Positions 6,477-15,231 of a stretch of DNA of 64,000 nucleotides are shown here, piece after piece (positions within the stretch are counted from its first letter, which is position 1; every line of letters starts with the position of its first letter). Position numbers and translations under genes: made by a program. Origin of the DNA: Stigmatella ashevillena (lineage in GTDB: Bacteria > Myxococcota > Myxococcia > Myxococcales > Myxococcaceae); the NCBI RefSeq assembly GCF_028368975.1, contig NZ_JAQNDM010000002.1:3342425-3406424 (forward strand), in the 5' to 3' direction. The notes below the pieces were generated by a model that was not told the DNA's origin, searched no databases, and worked only from the letters and a program-made list of their open reading frames with translations.

Positions 6477-7670
6477 ATGTTGAGCGAACACGATCATCGA
6501 GCCCTGGGCGACCGCTTGGACCTCTTCCACCTGCAGGAGGAGGCCCCTGGCATGGTGTTCTGGCACCCCCGCGGATTCATTCTGTATCAACTCTTGGAGG
6601 AGCGGGTCCGCCGCGAGCTGGCCTCGGGCGGCTACCGCGAAGTGAGAACGCCGCAGGTGCTGGGCCAGCGCATTTGGGAGAGCAGCGGCCACTGGCAGAA
6701 CTTCCGCCACGGCATGTTCGTGCTGGATAACGGCGAGCGGCCCTTCGCGATGAAGCCCGTGAGCTGCCCGGGACACATTCAGCTCTTCCAGCGGCTCGCC
6801 CCTTCCTTCCGTGCCCTGCCCCTTCGCATGGCGGAATTCGGGCTCGTTCACCGCAACGAGTCCTCGGGCGCATTGCATGGCCTGTTCCGCCTGCGGCAAT
6901 TCACCCAAGACGATGGCCACATCTTCTGCATGGAGCACCAGGTGGCCAGCGAAGTGGCCGCGTTCTGCCGCTCCCTTCGCGCCTTCTACCGGGAGTTTGG
7001 GTTCGAGGAGGCCCAGGTCGCCTTCAGCAGCCGGCCTGCCCAGCGCGCCGGCGATGACGCGCTCTGGGACCGGGCCGAGGCGGCGTTGCTCGAAGCCGCG
7101 GGGCGCGTGGGGCTCGACTGCAGGATGCAACCGGGGGAGGGCGCTTTCTACGGACCCAAGTTGGAGTTCATCTTGAAAGACCGGTCCGGCCGCGAGTGGC
7201 AATGCGGAACGATTCAGCTCGACTTCGTCCTGCCCGAGCGTTTCGACCTGCACTACGTGGACTCGGGGGGCGAGAAGCGGCGGCCGGCCATGCTGCACCG
7301 GGCCATCTTCGGCAGTGTGGAACGGTTCCTGGGCATCCTGCTGGAGCATCACCAGGGGGTACTCCCCGCCTGGCTCGCGCCAGAGCAGGTTCGCGTGCTT
7401 CCCGTGGGCGCGGACTCGCATGCCTACGCCGCCGAGGTTCAGGAGCACCTCTCCGCGGCGGGGCTTCGGGTGGAAGCGGATGCCCGGGGCGAGACGCTGT
7501 CCCGGCGCATCCTCGAAGCCCACCAGGACGCCGTGCCATTCACCGTTCTGGTGGGCGCCCGGGAACAAGCCGGACGCTCCATCCAGATCCGGGAGCGAGG
7601 CGGTGTGCAGCGGAACGCACCGTTGGAATCTGCGGCCGCCGAGCTTGCCTCGGCGTGCCGCGCCGCCTGA
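6477..7670 (+). CDS. Short threonyl-tRNA synthetase (no TGS or editing domain)
   Basis: The 397-residue product is a class II synthetase core plus anticodon-binding domain, against about 640 residues for a full ThrRS. The N-terminal TGS and editing domains are absent. Conserved pieces are present: zinc ligands in VSCPGH, DDGHIF and MLHRAI; motif 2 (FGLVHRNESSGALHGLFRLR); YGPKLEF; and motif 3 (GSVERFLGILLEH). It should charge tRNA-Thr but cannot remove mischarged Ser in cis. It is probably a second, conditionally expressed ThrRS; a role in resistance to ThrRS inhibitors is another possibility. The start follows a GGAG. It is convergent with the helicase gene. Confidence 0.85.
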   Translation: MLSEHDHRALGDRLDLFHLQEEAPGMVFWHPRGFILYQLLEERVRRELASGGYREVRTPQVLGQRIWESSGHWQNFRHGMFVLDNGERPFAMKPVSCPGHIQLFQRLAPSFRALPLRMAEFGLVHRNESSGALHGLFRLRQFTQDDGHIFCMEHQVASEVAAFCRSLRAFYREFGFEEAQVAFSSRPAQRAGDDALWDRAEAALLEAAGRVGLDCRMQPGEGAFYGPKLEFILKDRSGREWQCGTIQLDFVLPERFDLHYVDSGGEKRRPAMLHRAIFGSVERFLGILLEHHQGVLPAWLAPEQVRVLPVGADSHAYAAEVQEHLSAAGLRVEADARGETLSRRILEAHQDAVPFTVLVGAREQAGRSIQIRERGGVQRNAPLESAAAELASACRAA

Positions 7671-7686
7671 GCTCAGGGCAGCGGGT

Positions 7687-10332
7687 TCAGCGCTTGGGGC
7701 GGCGGGAGCCTCCCGGCTTGCCGCCTCGGGAAGGCCCGCGGCCACCGCCGCGGCCTCCCCCCTTCCCGGGACGGTGGCCGTGCCTGGATTCGATTTCTTC
7801 CTGCATCCACGGCATCTCGAGCAGCTCTTGCAGCTCCAGCAGCGTCTCGGCACGCACCGTGCCTCGCTGGCCGCGGCTCACCATGAAGCGCACCGGCCGG
7901 TCGAGCATCGGAAGCTCTTCCTCGACCAAGGTGCGCGCGAGCTTCTCGGGAAGGTGGAGCCGCACCACTCCCCGCGGCGCTCCCGCTGTGCCTGGCTCCA
8001 CTTCGTAGCTCAGGGGCACCTCGCGCTCCCGGATGCTCACCGTGCCGGGCAGCGCCCGAAGCGCCTCGCGTACCTCGGGAGGCACCCATGCCTCCAAGTC
8101 GAGGTCCAGCGGACGCGAGAGGAACTCGTCCATCGTGGAGAGCCCCTCGAGCCGCGCTTCATAGAGGGCCGCCAACTCGGGCACACCGAGCTTCGCCGTG
8201 CTCCCACCCGAGCGGCGCCAGGCCTCGCGTACCTGATCGATCCCCTGCTGGTTGCGGCGCACCGCCGCGTGGCGCGTCTCCCCTCGCGCCAGCGCGTCCG
8301 CGAGCGCACGGCGGGCGCTGTCCGCCAGCTCCGGCCCCCAGGCGCGGAGCACCTCGAGTTCGTGCTCCAGCTCGAAGCCCGAGTACTCCAGGCTCCACTC
8401 CCGGATGAGTGCTCTGTATTCTGAACTGTAGGCCAGCTCCGGCTTGCTGCGGCGCGCGTACTTTCGCAGCAGGCCCATGGGAACCTGAGTGCCCTCAATG
8501 GCCGCACGCGTGTTGCCCTGGCGATCCGCGAAGTAGCGGAGCGGTCCGGCCACCGCCCCACGGATCCCGCACATGCTTGTCTTGGAGACACGCGCCTCAT
8601 CTCCCCATGCCGTCTGCTCATCGATGACGAGCTCAAACGGCATGAAGCGCGCGAGCAGCTCCGCGAAGCGGTGGTGGACGCGCTCTCCGGCAAAAGGCAT
8701 GCGGCCCGGCAGGGAAACCCCCACGCTCCGGTAGACGCTCGCCATGGCCAGGGCCGCGTCCTCCACCGCCTTCACCAACACCCCCCGCCGCTCGGCCCAC
8801 TGCTCCATCTTCTCTGCCTGGAACAGGTGGCGCGGGAGCCCATGCACTTCGCCGATGTAGCCTGCCTCTCGGTACGCATCCGCGTAGAGATTGTACGCGG
8901 TGAGGTGATCGCTCCCGGCAACCCGCACGCCCTCCAGGTTGCGCTCCTCGCGCGTCATGCGGTGGAGCGACTCGATGGCACTGCACACCGCCAGAAAGGG
9001 AAGCAGCGCATCCTCGGCGTTGACGATCAGCTCCGCCCACGCCCGCTCCACGGGAAGTGCCTCGACCGCCCGGCCATACGGTGAGAGCCGCCCGTGCTCG
9101 TCAACGATGTTGCGCTCCTGCAACTGCTGGAGCGCACGCCGGTAGGCGATGCGGTCGAGTGGCACGGGCAAGTCCAGCGCATCGGCCCTCACGCCCAGCG
9201 CCGCCGCGGTGAGGGCCACCCGCTCCGAGTCACCCGCGAGTTGGAAATCCGGCTCCGTCGGCCGCAGCGAGAAGAAGTCGATGTCGCGATCACTCAGGAT
9301 GAAGACGCGGCCTCCCTCCACACGGCCATGCACGCGCCCAGCCATCTGGAGAATCTCATTGTTGCCCAGGTGGACGCGGGTCAGGACGTTGCGCCCCCGC
9401 TCGACAAGGTTGGCAAAGCGCGTGTCATCGATGATGACCGTATCGAGTCCCGGAACGTTGAGCGCACTCTGTCCCGCGGCGGTCATTGCCAGGAAGAAAG
9501 GCCGTGCCTCCGTCCCTTCGAGAAACGGCCGGATGGCGCGGATGGGCTCTCCGCCGTGGTAGTACGCCGCGTTGATGCGGGGGGATTGCGCCCGCACATG
9601 CGCGGCGGCCTGCTCGACCGCCGCCCGCGTGGGCAGGAAGAGGCCCACCCCCCGCCGCTCCTTCTCCACCCCGAGGAGAAAAGCCTCATCGAGGAACGCC
9701 AGCGGCTCCTTCCGCTCGACCACGACCTTGGCCACCTTGGCCGGATCAAACGCTTGGACTTCGAGCACGTTGGCGCTGTTCAAGTAGCGCGCGTAGAGCG
9801 CCGGATCCACCGTGGCCGAGAGCCAGATGAAGCGGCATCCCACACGCTTGCCGAGCGCGAGGCAGAGCTCAAGCTCCGCCGACGTCTGGTGGATTTCATC
9901 GATGAGCAGCGTGTCCCGCGGCAGGATGTCGCCATTCTGGAACCAACGCCGGGCGATGCCGGTCGTCACGATGATGACATTCCAGGTGGGTGTGTCGGCC
10001 GTCGCCTCTCGCTCGCGGTTGATGACGCCCACCCGGAGCGGAACCTCGCCTCCCAGGCCGACAATCTCCTCGGCGATCAGCCGGATGGCGAGCGTCTTGC
10101 CGGAGCCCGTCCCGGCCACGATGCCGAAACCCTTCTCGCCCCGCGCCAGCGCACGGACCCGAGGCCCATGGTGTTTCTCGAGGTAGGTCTCGAAACGCAG
10201 CCCCATCGCGAGCTCGATGGTCTCGCATGCAGCCCGCGTGGGAGCGATGACGATGACGCGCCTTGCCTGCGGCCCGGCGAAGCCGACGGTCTCGTGAGCA
10301 GGCGGAAGATACCGATCAGACGGAGTGCGCAA
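7687..10332 (-). CDS. DEAH-box ATP-dependent RNA helicase
   Basis: The 881-residue product has the Walker A motif GTGSGKT (near residue 76), DEIH as motif II, SAT as motif III, and a helicase C-terminal half with a Q-x-x-GRxxR-like segment (QMAGRVHGR). DEIH and the long C-terminal region suit the DEAH/HrpA-like branch, which unwinds RNA or remodels RNPs. The last 30 residues are a Gly/Arg-rich tail (GGGRGGGRGPSR), a likely RNA-binding extension. The start is TTG, 9 bases after the stop of the cytochrome c' gene, so the two may be cotranscribed. Confidence 0.8.
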   Translation of the reverse strand: MRTPSDRYLPPAHETVGFAGPQARRVIVIAPTRAACETIELAMGLRFETYLEKHHGPRVRALARGEKGFGIVAGTGSGKTLAIRLIAEEIVGLGGEVPLRVGVINREREATADTPTWNVIIVTTGIARRWFQNGDILPRDTLLIDEIHQTSAELELCLALGKRVGCRFIWLSATVDPALYARYLNSANVLEVQAFDPAKVAKVVVERKEPLAFLDEAFLLGVEKERRGVGLFLPTRAAVEQAAAHVRAQSPRINAAYYHGGEPIRAIRPFLEGTEARPFFLAMTAAGQSALNVPGLDTVIIDDTRFANLVERGRNVLTRVHLGNNEILQMAGRVHGRVEGGRVFILSDRDIDFFSLRPTEPDFQLAGDSERVALTAAALGVRADALDLPVPLDRIAYRRALQQLQERNIVDEHGRLSPYGRAVEALPVERAWAELIVNAEDALLPFLAVCSAIESLHRMTREERNLEGVRVAGSDHLTAYNLYADAYREAGYIGEVHGLPRHLFQAEKMEQWAERRGVLVKAVEDAALAMASVYRSVGVSLPGRMPFAGERVHHRFAELLARFMPFELVIDEQTAWGDEARVSKTSMCGIRGAVAGPLRYFADRQGNTRAAIEGTQVPMGLLRKYARRSKPELAYSSEYRALIREWSLEYSGFELEHELEVLRAWGPELADSARRALADALARGETRHAAVRRNQQGIDQVREAWRRSGGSTAKLGVPELAALYEARLEGLSTMDEFLSRPLDLDLEAWVPPEVREALRALPGTVSIREREVPLSYEVEPGTAGAPRGVVRLHLPEKLARTLVEEELPMLDRPVRFMVSRGQRGTVRAETLLELQELLEMPWMQEEIESRHGHRPGKGGGRGGGRGPSRGGKPGGSRRPKR

Positions 10333-10341
10333 GCCGTGCGC

Positions 10342-10866
10342 CTACCGGTGATTCAGGTACGCCGAGTGACAGGCCACGCACGTCTCCACGAGACGGCCAT
10401 ACCCTTCCGCAAGGGCCTTGTCGTCGCGCTTCTCCGCGGCCTCGCTGACGGCGCGGGCCCGCAGGCGGGCCTCGTCCTGAAGCAGGAAGAAGCGCTCGGG
10501 CAACAGGGAGTTGAGTTCCCCCTCGCCACCCGGCAGGGGGCGGACCAACCGGGGCTCCGAGGAGATGCGCTGCGCGGCGGCACGCGCGATGTCGTACTGG
10601 AGCAGGGTCACACCGAACATGAGGTCCCGCGCATCCTGGCCATGCCGCTCCATCTTCTGGCGCAACAGGCCTCGCGCCTGCTCCGGAAGGTAGTCCGGCT
10701 TGGCCAGCGAGGGAGTCGGCACGCCCGGCGCCTGGGGCTTCGCCTTCTTGGCGGGAGCCGGGGGCTGAGGCTTCGCGGGCTCTTCGGCGGAGGCCCGAAA
10801 GAAGAATCCCGCAGTCAGGCACACCACGAGCACGAGGGAGATGTTCCAAGGAGTGTTTTTCATCAA
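10342..10866 (-). CDS. Secreted cytochrome c'-like protein
   Basis: The 174-residue product has an N-terminal signal sequence, a Pro/Ala/Lys-rich linker, a helical body and a single C-terminal haem-binding motif CVACHSAY. A CxxCH at the very C-terminus of a four-helix bundle is the arrangement in cytochrome c'. It should bind haem c in the periplasm; electron transfer or nitric oxide binding is typical of the family. Its gene lies just upstream of the helicase on the same strand. Confidence 0.75.
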   Translation of the reverse strand: MMKNTPWNISLVLVVCLTAGFFFRASAEEPAKPQPPAPAKKAKPQAPGVPTPSLAKPDYLPEQARGLLRQKMERHGQDARDLMFGVTLLQYDIARAAAQRISSEPRLVRPLPGGEGELNSLLPERFFLLQDEARLRARAVSEAAEKRDDKALAEGYGRLVETCVACHSAYLNHR

Positions 10867-10925
10867 ATGGTTTGCCGTAGGAGGGCCCAGCGACGATACG
10901 CCGCCTGGACACTGGCGTCAGCAAC

Positions 10926-10940
10926 CTGAAGCAGGTTCCC
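10926..10940. other. Perfect short hairpin between metallohydrolase and cytochrome genes
   Basis: AACCTG, a 3-base loop and CAGGTT form a perfect 6-bp hairpin in the 101-base gap between two minus-strand genes. There is no T-run, so it is not a convincing intrinsic terminator; it could be an operator or a mRNA end structure. Confidence 0.25.
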
Positions 10941-10967
10941 CTCTTCCAGACAGGGGCCCCTCGTGAC

Positions 10968-11843
10968 TCAAGCAGCCGTGAGCGTGGTGCTCTCGCCCAG
11001 TTCGAGGAAGCGGCAGTGCTTCGTCAGGCCGGCCTCCTCCAGCGTGGCGCGCAGTTGCTGCTCCGACTCCCGGAAATGCGTCCACCCGCTGCGGTGAACG
11101 GGAATGACCATCCGGGGCTCGAGGAGGCTGTAGACTTCGGCCACCTGCTTCGCGTCGAAGGTGAACCGCGACCGGCCGAGGACGGGAAACTTGGGGAAGC
11201 TGACGCCTCCACAGTGGATGATGGCCACGTCGATACGCCGGCCGCTTGCACGCTGATTCGTCAGGAACTGCCGCAAGGCAGGAAAGAGGACGGTGTCGCC
11301 CGAGATCCACACGGTGGGCGCCGACGGCGACTCGGGCTCGATGAGCAGTCCCATGACCTCATGAATCTGCGGCGTCCCAACCGGGCCGTGGCGGGCAGGG
11401 GTCGCGGTGAGCCGGAGAGCGCCTGCGCCGCTTCCCAACTGCGTGGTTTCCCCCCAAGCAAGACCTGTCGTCTTCGCGCCAATCCCGAGCCCCTCACCGG
11501 GGACGCTGGGACGGCCCGGGGGAGCGGCCCCCGCCAACCGCGCCGCACCGGCCCGCGTCGTGATGACGCGCGCCACGGTGGGTCCGGCGATCAACCGGCG
11601 GCCCTCGTGGTCCAGGTTGTCCGCGTGGTGGTCATGGCTCAGGAGGACCGCATCCACCGGCCCCACCTCGCTGTTTCCCATCGGCGTCTGGTACTGCTTC
11701 TGTGACGAGAACCAGGCACGCGGCGCATACCAGGGACCAAAGTCATATGCCGTCCCGGCGGGATCGAACGCCGGATCGGTGAGCAGCCTCATGCCTTCCA
11801 CTTCAAGAAGAACCGTGGCGGTGCCCAGATAGGTCAGCTTCAT
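10968..11843 (-). CDS. MBL-fold metallohydrolase (UlaG-like)
   Basis: The 291-residue product has the metallo-beta-lactamase fold signature: TYLGTATVLLE at the N-terminus, the metal-binding LLSHDHHADNLD (HxHxDH-type), and ISGDTV further on, with a late His in IPVHRSGW. It resembles the UlaG / N-acyl-phosphatidylethanolamine hydrolase-like branch. The substrate is unknown. I start it at the ATG at 11843 because GGAG lies about 8 bases upstream and MKLTYLG is the conserved beginning; an in-frame extension to 11927 looks non-coding. Confidence 0.8.
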   Translation of the reverse strand: MKLTYLGTATVLLEVEGMRLLTDPAFDPAGTAYDFGPWYAPRAWFSSQKQYQTPMGNSEVGPVDAVLLSHDHHADNLDHEGRRLIAGPTVARVITTRAGAARLAGAAPPGRPSVPGEGLGIGAKTTGLAWGETTQLGSGAGALRLTATPARHGPVGTPQIHEVMGLLIEPESPSAPTVWISGDTVLFPALRQFLTNQRASGRRIDVAIIHCGGVSFPKFPVLGRSRFTFDAKQVAEVYSLLEPRMVIPVHRSGWTHFRESEQQLRATLEEAGLTKHCRFLELGESTTLTAA

Positions 11844-11907
11844 GGAAGCTCCAGTGTAACCGGGAAGCCCTCCCCATCGGGGCCAGTCCCAACTAAAAGG
11901 GCGGGAC

Positions 11908-12867
11908 ATGTCCGGTACTTCTCCCACCGCCCTCTATCCTCCTCTCGAGCCCTACACCACCGGGAGGCTGCGCGTGTCTCCCCTTCACGAGGTCTACTTC
12001 GAGGAGAGCGGCAACCCTCGAGGCAAGCCCGTGGTCTTCGTCCACGGAGGCCCCGGGGGCGGCACGGACGAACGGCAACGGCGATTCTTCGATCCCCAGG
12101 CCTACCGCATCGTGCTGTTCGATCAGCGCGGCTGTGGCAAGAGCACGCCCCACGCCCACCTGGAGGACAACACCACCTGGCACCTCGTGGAGGACATGGA
12201 GACGCTGCGCCGCCACCTGGGCATCGAGCAATGGATGGTTTTCGGCGGCTCGTGGGGCAGCACGCTCTCGCTCGCCTACGCGCAGAAGCACCCCGAGCGC
12301 GTCACGGAGCTGGTCCTGCGCGGCATCTTCCTGCTGCGCAAGCTGGAGATCGACTGGTTCTACCAACAGGGCGCGAACATCCTCTTCCCGGACGCCTGGG
12401 AGGATTACATCGCCCCCATTCCTCCCGAGGAGCGGGGGGATCTGCTTCAGGCCTACCACCGGCGGCTGATGAGCGATGACGCGCGGGTGCGCCAGGAGGC
12501 CGCGAGGGCCTGGAGCATCTGGGAGGCGCGCACGAGCCACCTGCTGCCCAATCCGAGCCTCGTCGAGAAGTACGGGGAGGATGACTTCTCACTGGCCTTC
12601 GCGCGCATCGAGAGCCACTACTTCGTCCACCGGGGCTTCTTCCGGAGCGACACGCAGCTCCTGGACGATGTGCCGCGCATCCGCCACATTCCCGCCGTCA
12701 TCGTCCAGGGGCGCTATGACATCCCCTGCCCCATGCAGAGCGCCTGGGCGCTGCACAAGGCCTGGCCCGAGGCGGAGCTGCGCATCATCGACAACGGAGG
12801 ACACTCCGCCAACGAGCCGGGAATCACCACCGCGCTCGTGGACGCCACGAACCGGTTCCGGCCGTAG
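11908..12867 (+). CDS. pip: Proline iminopeptidase
   Basis: The 319-residue alpha/beta hydrolase removes N-terminal proline from peptides. It shows the oxyanion motif HGGPGGG (near 47), DQRGCGKSTPH, the nucleophile elbow GGSWGS (Ser near 113), and the later Asp and His (GRYDIPCP; GGHSANEP). Length and motif order match the S33 proline iminopeptidases of proteobacteria. It lacks a signal peptide, so is cytoplasmic. It is divergent from the metallohydrolase gene. Confidence 0.92.
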   Translation: MSGTSPTALYPPLEPYTTGRLRVSPLHEVYFEESGNPRGKPVVFVHGGPGGGTDERQRRFFDPQAYRIVLFDQRGCGKSTPHAHLEDNTTWHLVEDMETLRRHLGIEQWMVFGGSWGSTLSLAYAQKHPERVTELVLRGIFLLRKLEIDWFYQQGANILFPDAWEDYIAPIPPEERGDLLQAYHRRLMSDDARVRQEAARAWSIWEARTSHLLPNPSLVEKYGEDDFSLAFARIESHYFVHRGFFRSDTQLLDDVPRIRHIPAVIVQGRYDIPCPMQSAWALHKAWPEAELRIIDNGGHSANEPGITTALVDATNRFRP

Positions 12868-12897
12868 TCCGCCGCCCCCCTTGGCGGGGCCCTGGGC

Positions 12898-13423
12898 CTA
12901 CTCCCCCGCATCGAGGAGCGCCTTGAGGGCCTTCACACGGCTGCGGCCCACGGGGAGCCGGGTGCCGTCCTTCAACTCCACGGCCGTGCGCGACCCTTCC
13001 AGGGACCACAGGCAGGCCACGTCCCGCCAGGAAATCAGATAGGAGCGGTGAATGCGCACGAAGTCAGGGGGCAGCAGCGCCTCCAGGCGCTCCAGGCTCT
13101 TCTCGCTCAGCTCGGTGCGGCCATCCCGGAGTACCAGCTCCGCGTAGTCTCCAGCGCCCTGGATGTAGGCCACGGTCTCCAGCGGCACCAGGGCAATGCC
13201 GCCGCTCTTGCGCACCGCCAGGGTCCGCAGGGGGACGGCCGCGCGGCCCTGGACACGTGCCAGCGCCTTGGCCAACCGCAGTGCGCTCGGCCAAGCGCTC
13301 CCGCGCCTCCCTCAAGCTCGCGCAGACCCAGGGCTCCTGTTCCCCAAGACCCATCAGCTCCGCACAAAGCCGGGCCAGACGGCGAGCCGCCAGCGGCTCG
13401 TCCTCCACGATGAGCACCCTCAC
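12898..13423 (-). pseudogene. LytTR response regulator with the receiver core deleted and frame broken
   Basis: The gene begins with GTG overlapping the sensor kinase stop (GTGA) and reads VRVLIVEDEPLAARRLARLC to REARERLAE, a normal receiver N-terminus. The next homologous residues, LRLAKALARVQGRA, are the receiver's last helix and lie in another frame. About 70 residues containing the phosphoacceptor Asp, the Thr/Ser and the Lys are missing, and the net change is not a multiple of three. The DNA-binding LytTR domain (FVRIHRSYLISWRDVACL, then LKDGTRLPVGRSR) is intact and could be made alone from an internal start near 13275. A natural deletion and an assembly error are both possible. Confidence 0.7.
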
Positions 13424-15111
13424 GAGGGGACCTCCACCACCGTGCGCCAACCGGCCTCCACGGGCCCGTCCTCCCAACGCCAAGCTCCCGGAAAGGACTC
13501 CTCCAGCCGTGCCTTGAGGTAGCGGGTGCCCGTACCCTCGCCCATTCCGGGTGAAGCCCCTGCTCCCGAGGGCGCGGTGAAGGTATAGCGCCGACGGCCT
13601 TCGGCCCGGGTCTCCTGGAGGTGGAAGGTCACCGGAGCCGTGTAGCGGTTATGGCTGAAAGCGTTTTCGAGCAGCGTGTGGAGCAGCGCGGGCGGCACCG
13701 GGGCCATGCCCTCCACACCCGGAGCTTCCAAGGTGAATGTGAGCCCATGGCGGTAGCCCATCACTTCCAGATAGGCCCGGCAGAGTTCCAGTTCCTGATT
13801 CATCCCGATGGTCCGCTCTCCCGCCACGCTCAGGAGATGACGGTACTCCGCGCCCAATGACTCGATGAAGCGGACCGCCTGGGCAGGCTCCGTTTCGATC
13901 CACTCGCTCAACGCCCCCAGCGTGTTCATCAGGAAGTGGGGTTGGATGCTGCGCTTGAGCAGTTCCAGTTGAAGGCGCTCCGAGGTGCGGGTGGTCGCCT
14001 CCCACCGCTGGCGTTGAACGTGAAGCTGATGGGCATGGACAGCGCCCAGGCACAGCAGCAGCCCACCGAAGGCAAGGAAGAACCCTCGCTCTGGGAAGTC
14101 CAACGGGTCCATCACGTAAAAAGCCATCGCGAACCCCACCCCCCCCAGGACCGCCCAGGCACCGGGCTCCCGCCTCCGCTGAGCCCGGAATGCGAGCACG
14201 ATGGAGACGAGCAGGGCCAGCCCCAGCGCCACTGCGTTCCTTCCATCGAAGCCTGGAACCCAGGCGAGGCACAGCAAGCCCAAGACCAGGGGGACCCACC
14301 CGTGCTTCCGCAGCGGCTCGCCCAACGCCAGGAACAGGGTGGCCGGAAGCAAAACGGAGACGGCCCACACGGCGCCCGAGAGGAACTGAAGTCGGACAAT
14401 GTGAAGGGGATAAGCGTAGTTGGCGAGCCCCCGCCAGGCTTCGAGCAGCAGCAGGGCCGAGGCCGCAAGGCACAGCATCCCCAGCAGCAGGGTGGCCAGG
14501 CTGCTGCGCTCCATGAAAAACCGCGCCAGGTGGTGAAACCCCATCAGCAGCAAGGCGCCCAGGGTACAGAGCGAGGGCACCAGCCAGAGCAGGCGGGCCC
14601 GAGCCAGAGGGCCCACCTCCCCTACCTGGAGGCGATGGAGGGTGCCAACAGGGCGAAAACCCAGGTGGTGCGCCGAAGCCCTGAGCACCAGCACATGCGA
14701 CCCTGGCGACGCATGGTCCGGCGGCAAGGGAAACAGCACATCCACCTGGCCAGGCACTTCCTCTTCAGGGGTGTGACCCACGTGGCCATTTCGGCCCAGC
14801 GACGCGCCATCCCACCATGCCTCCCAGGAGCCCAGCAGGGAGAGGGCCAGCACCGGCGTGGGCGCCCCCACGTCCCGAGGCGGAATCTGGACCCTCGTCC
14901 GGAGCCAGAAAGGGCCCGGCCCCTCGGCCACCCGATACAGGGGCACGGTGCGCCACCCTTCACCTCCACCGGCCAGGGCCTCTTTCACCGGAAGACGCCC
15001 GTCGTGGATCTGGACCTGCCCCTCCTGCGAGGAGGGAATCTGCGGCTGGGCGGCCAAGACCACCCCGAGAAATCCAACGAGCAGCCCGTGTGGCGTCACG
15101 CAGGCCAGCAT
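13420..15111 (-). CDS. LytS/7TMR-type membrane sensor histidine kinase
   Basis: The 563-residue product starts with a signal/anchor sequence, then an extracytoplasmic beta-rich domain like 7TMR-DISMED2 (about 30-180), then some seven hydrophobic segments (about 185-380). A coiled linker leads to the LytS-type His_kinase box QPHFLMNTLGALSEWIE and an HATPase N-box LLHTLLENAFSHNR. It should phosphorylate the LytTR regulator whose gene overlaps its stop. I chose the ATG at 15111 because it begins the signal peptide MLACVTPHGLLVGF; the in-frame upstream part looks non-coding. The partner regulator is broken, so the pathway may be inactive. Confidence 0.8.
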   Translation of the reverse strand: MLACVTPHGLLVGFLGVVLAAQPQIPSSQEGQVQIHDGRLPVKEALAGGGEGWRTVPLYRVAEGPGPFWLRTRVQIPPRDVGAPTPVLALSLLGSWEAWWDGASLGRNGHVGHTPEEEVPGQVDVLFPLPPDHASPGSHVLVLRASAHHLGFRPVGTLHRLQVGEVGPLARARLLWLVPSLCTLGALLLMGFHHLARFFMERSSLATLLLGMLCLAASALLLLEAWRGLANYAYPLHIVRLQFLSGAVWAVSVLLPATLFLALGEPLRKHGWVPLVLGLLCLAWVPGFDGRNAVALGLALLVSIVLAFRAQRRREPGAWAVLGGVGFAMAFYVMDPLDFPERGFFLAFGGLLLCLGAVHAHQLHVQRQRWEATTRTSERLQLELLKRSIQPHFLMNTLGALSEWIETEPAQAVRFIESLGAEYRHLLSVAGERTIGMNQELELCRAYLEVMGYRHGLTFTLEAPGVEGMAPVPPALLHTLLENAFSHNRYTAPVTFHLQETRAEGRRRYTFTAPSGAGASPGMGEGTGTRYLKARLEESFPGAWRWEDGPVEAGWRTVVEVPS

Positions 15112-15231
15112 ACGCACGGGGTCGGCACGGGATGAGGCGCTTCGGCGATGCCACGAGTCGTTGGGCGATCTCGGCACGTGCGCGCTCCAGGCAGCCCCTA
15201 GTTTTGAGGGAGTGCCACCCGGAGGCAGTTC

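Noticed and set aside
6057-7853. 598-codon minus-strand frame opposite the ThrRS-like gene
   Set aside because: Antisense shadow with low-complexity Ala/Gly/Arg composition, overlapping an evident synthetase.
9094-10929. 611-codon plus-strand frame opposite the DEAH helicase
   Set aside because: Antisense shadow; the helicase motifs on the minus strand are clear and this frame has none.
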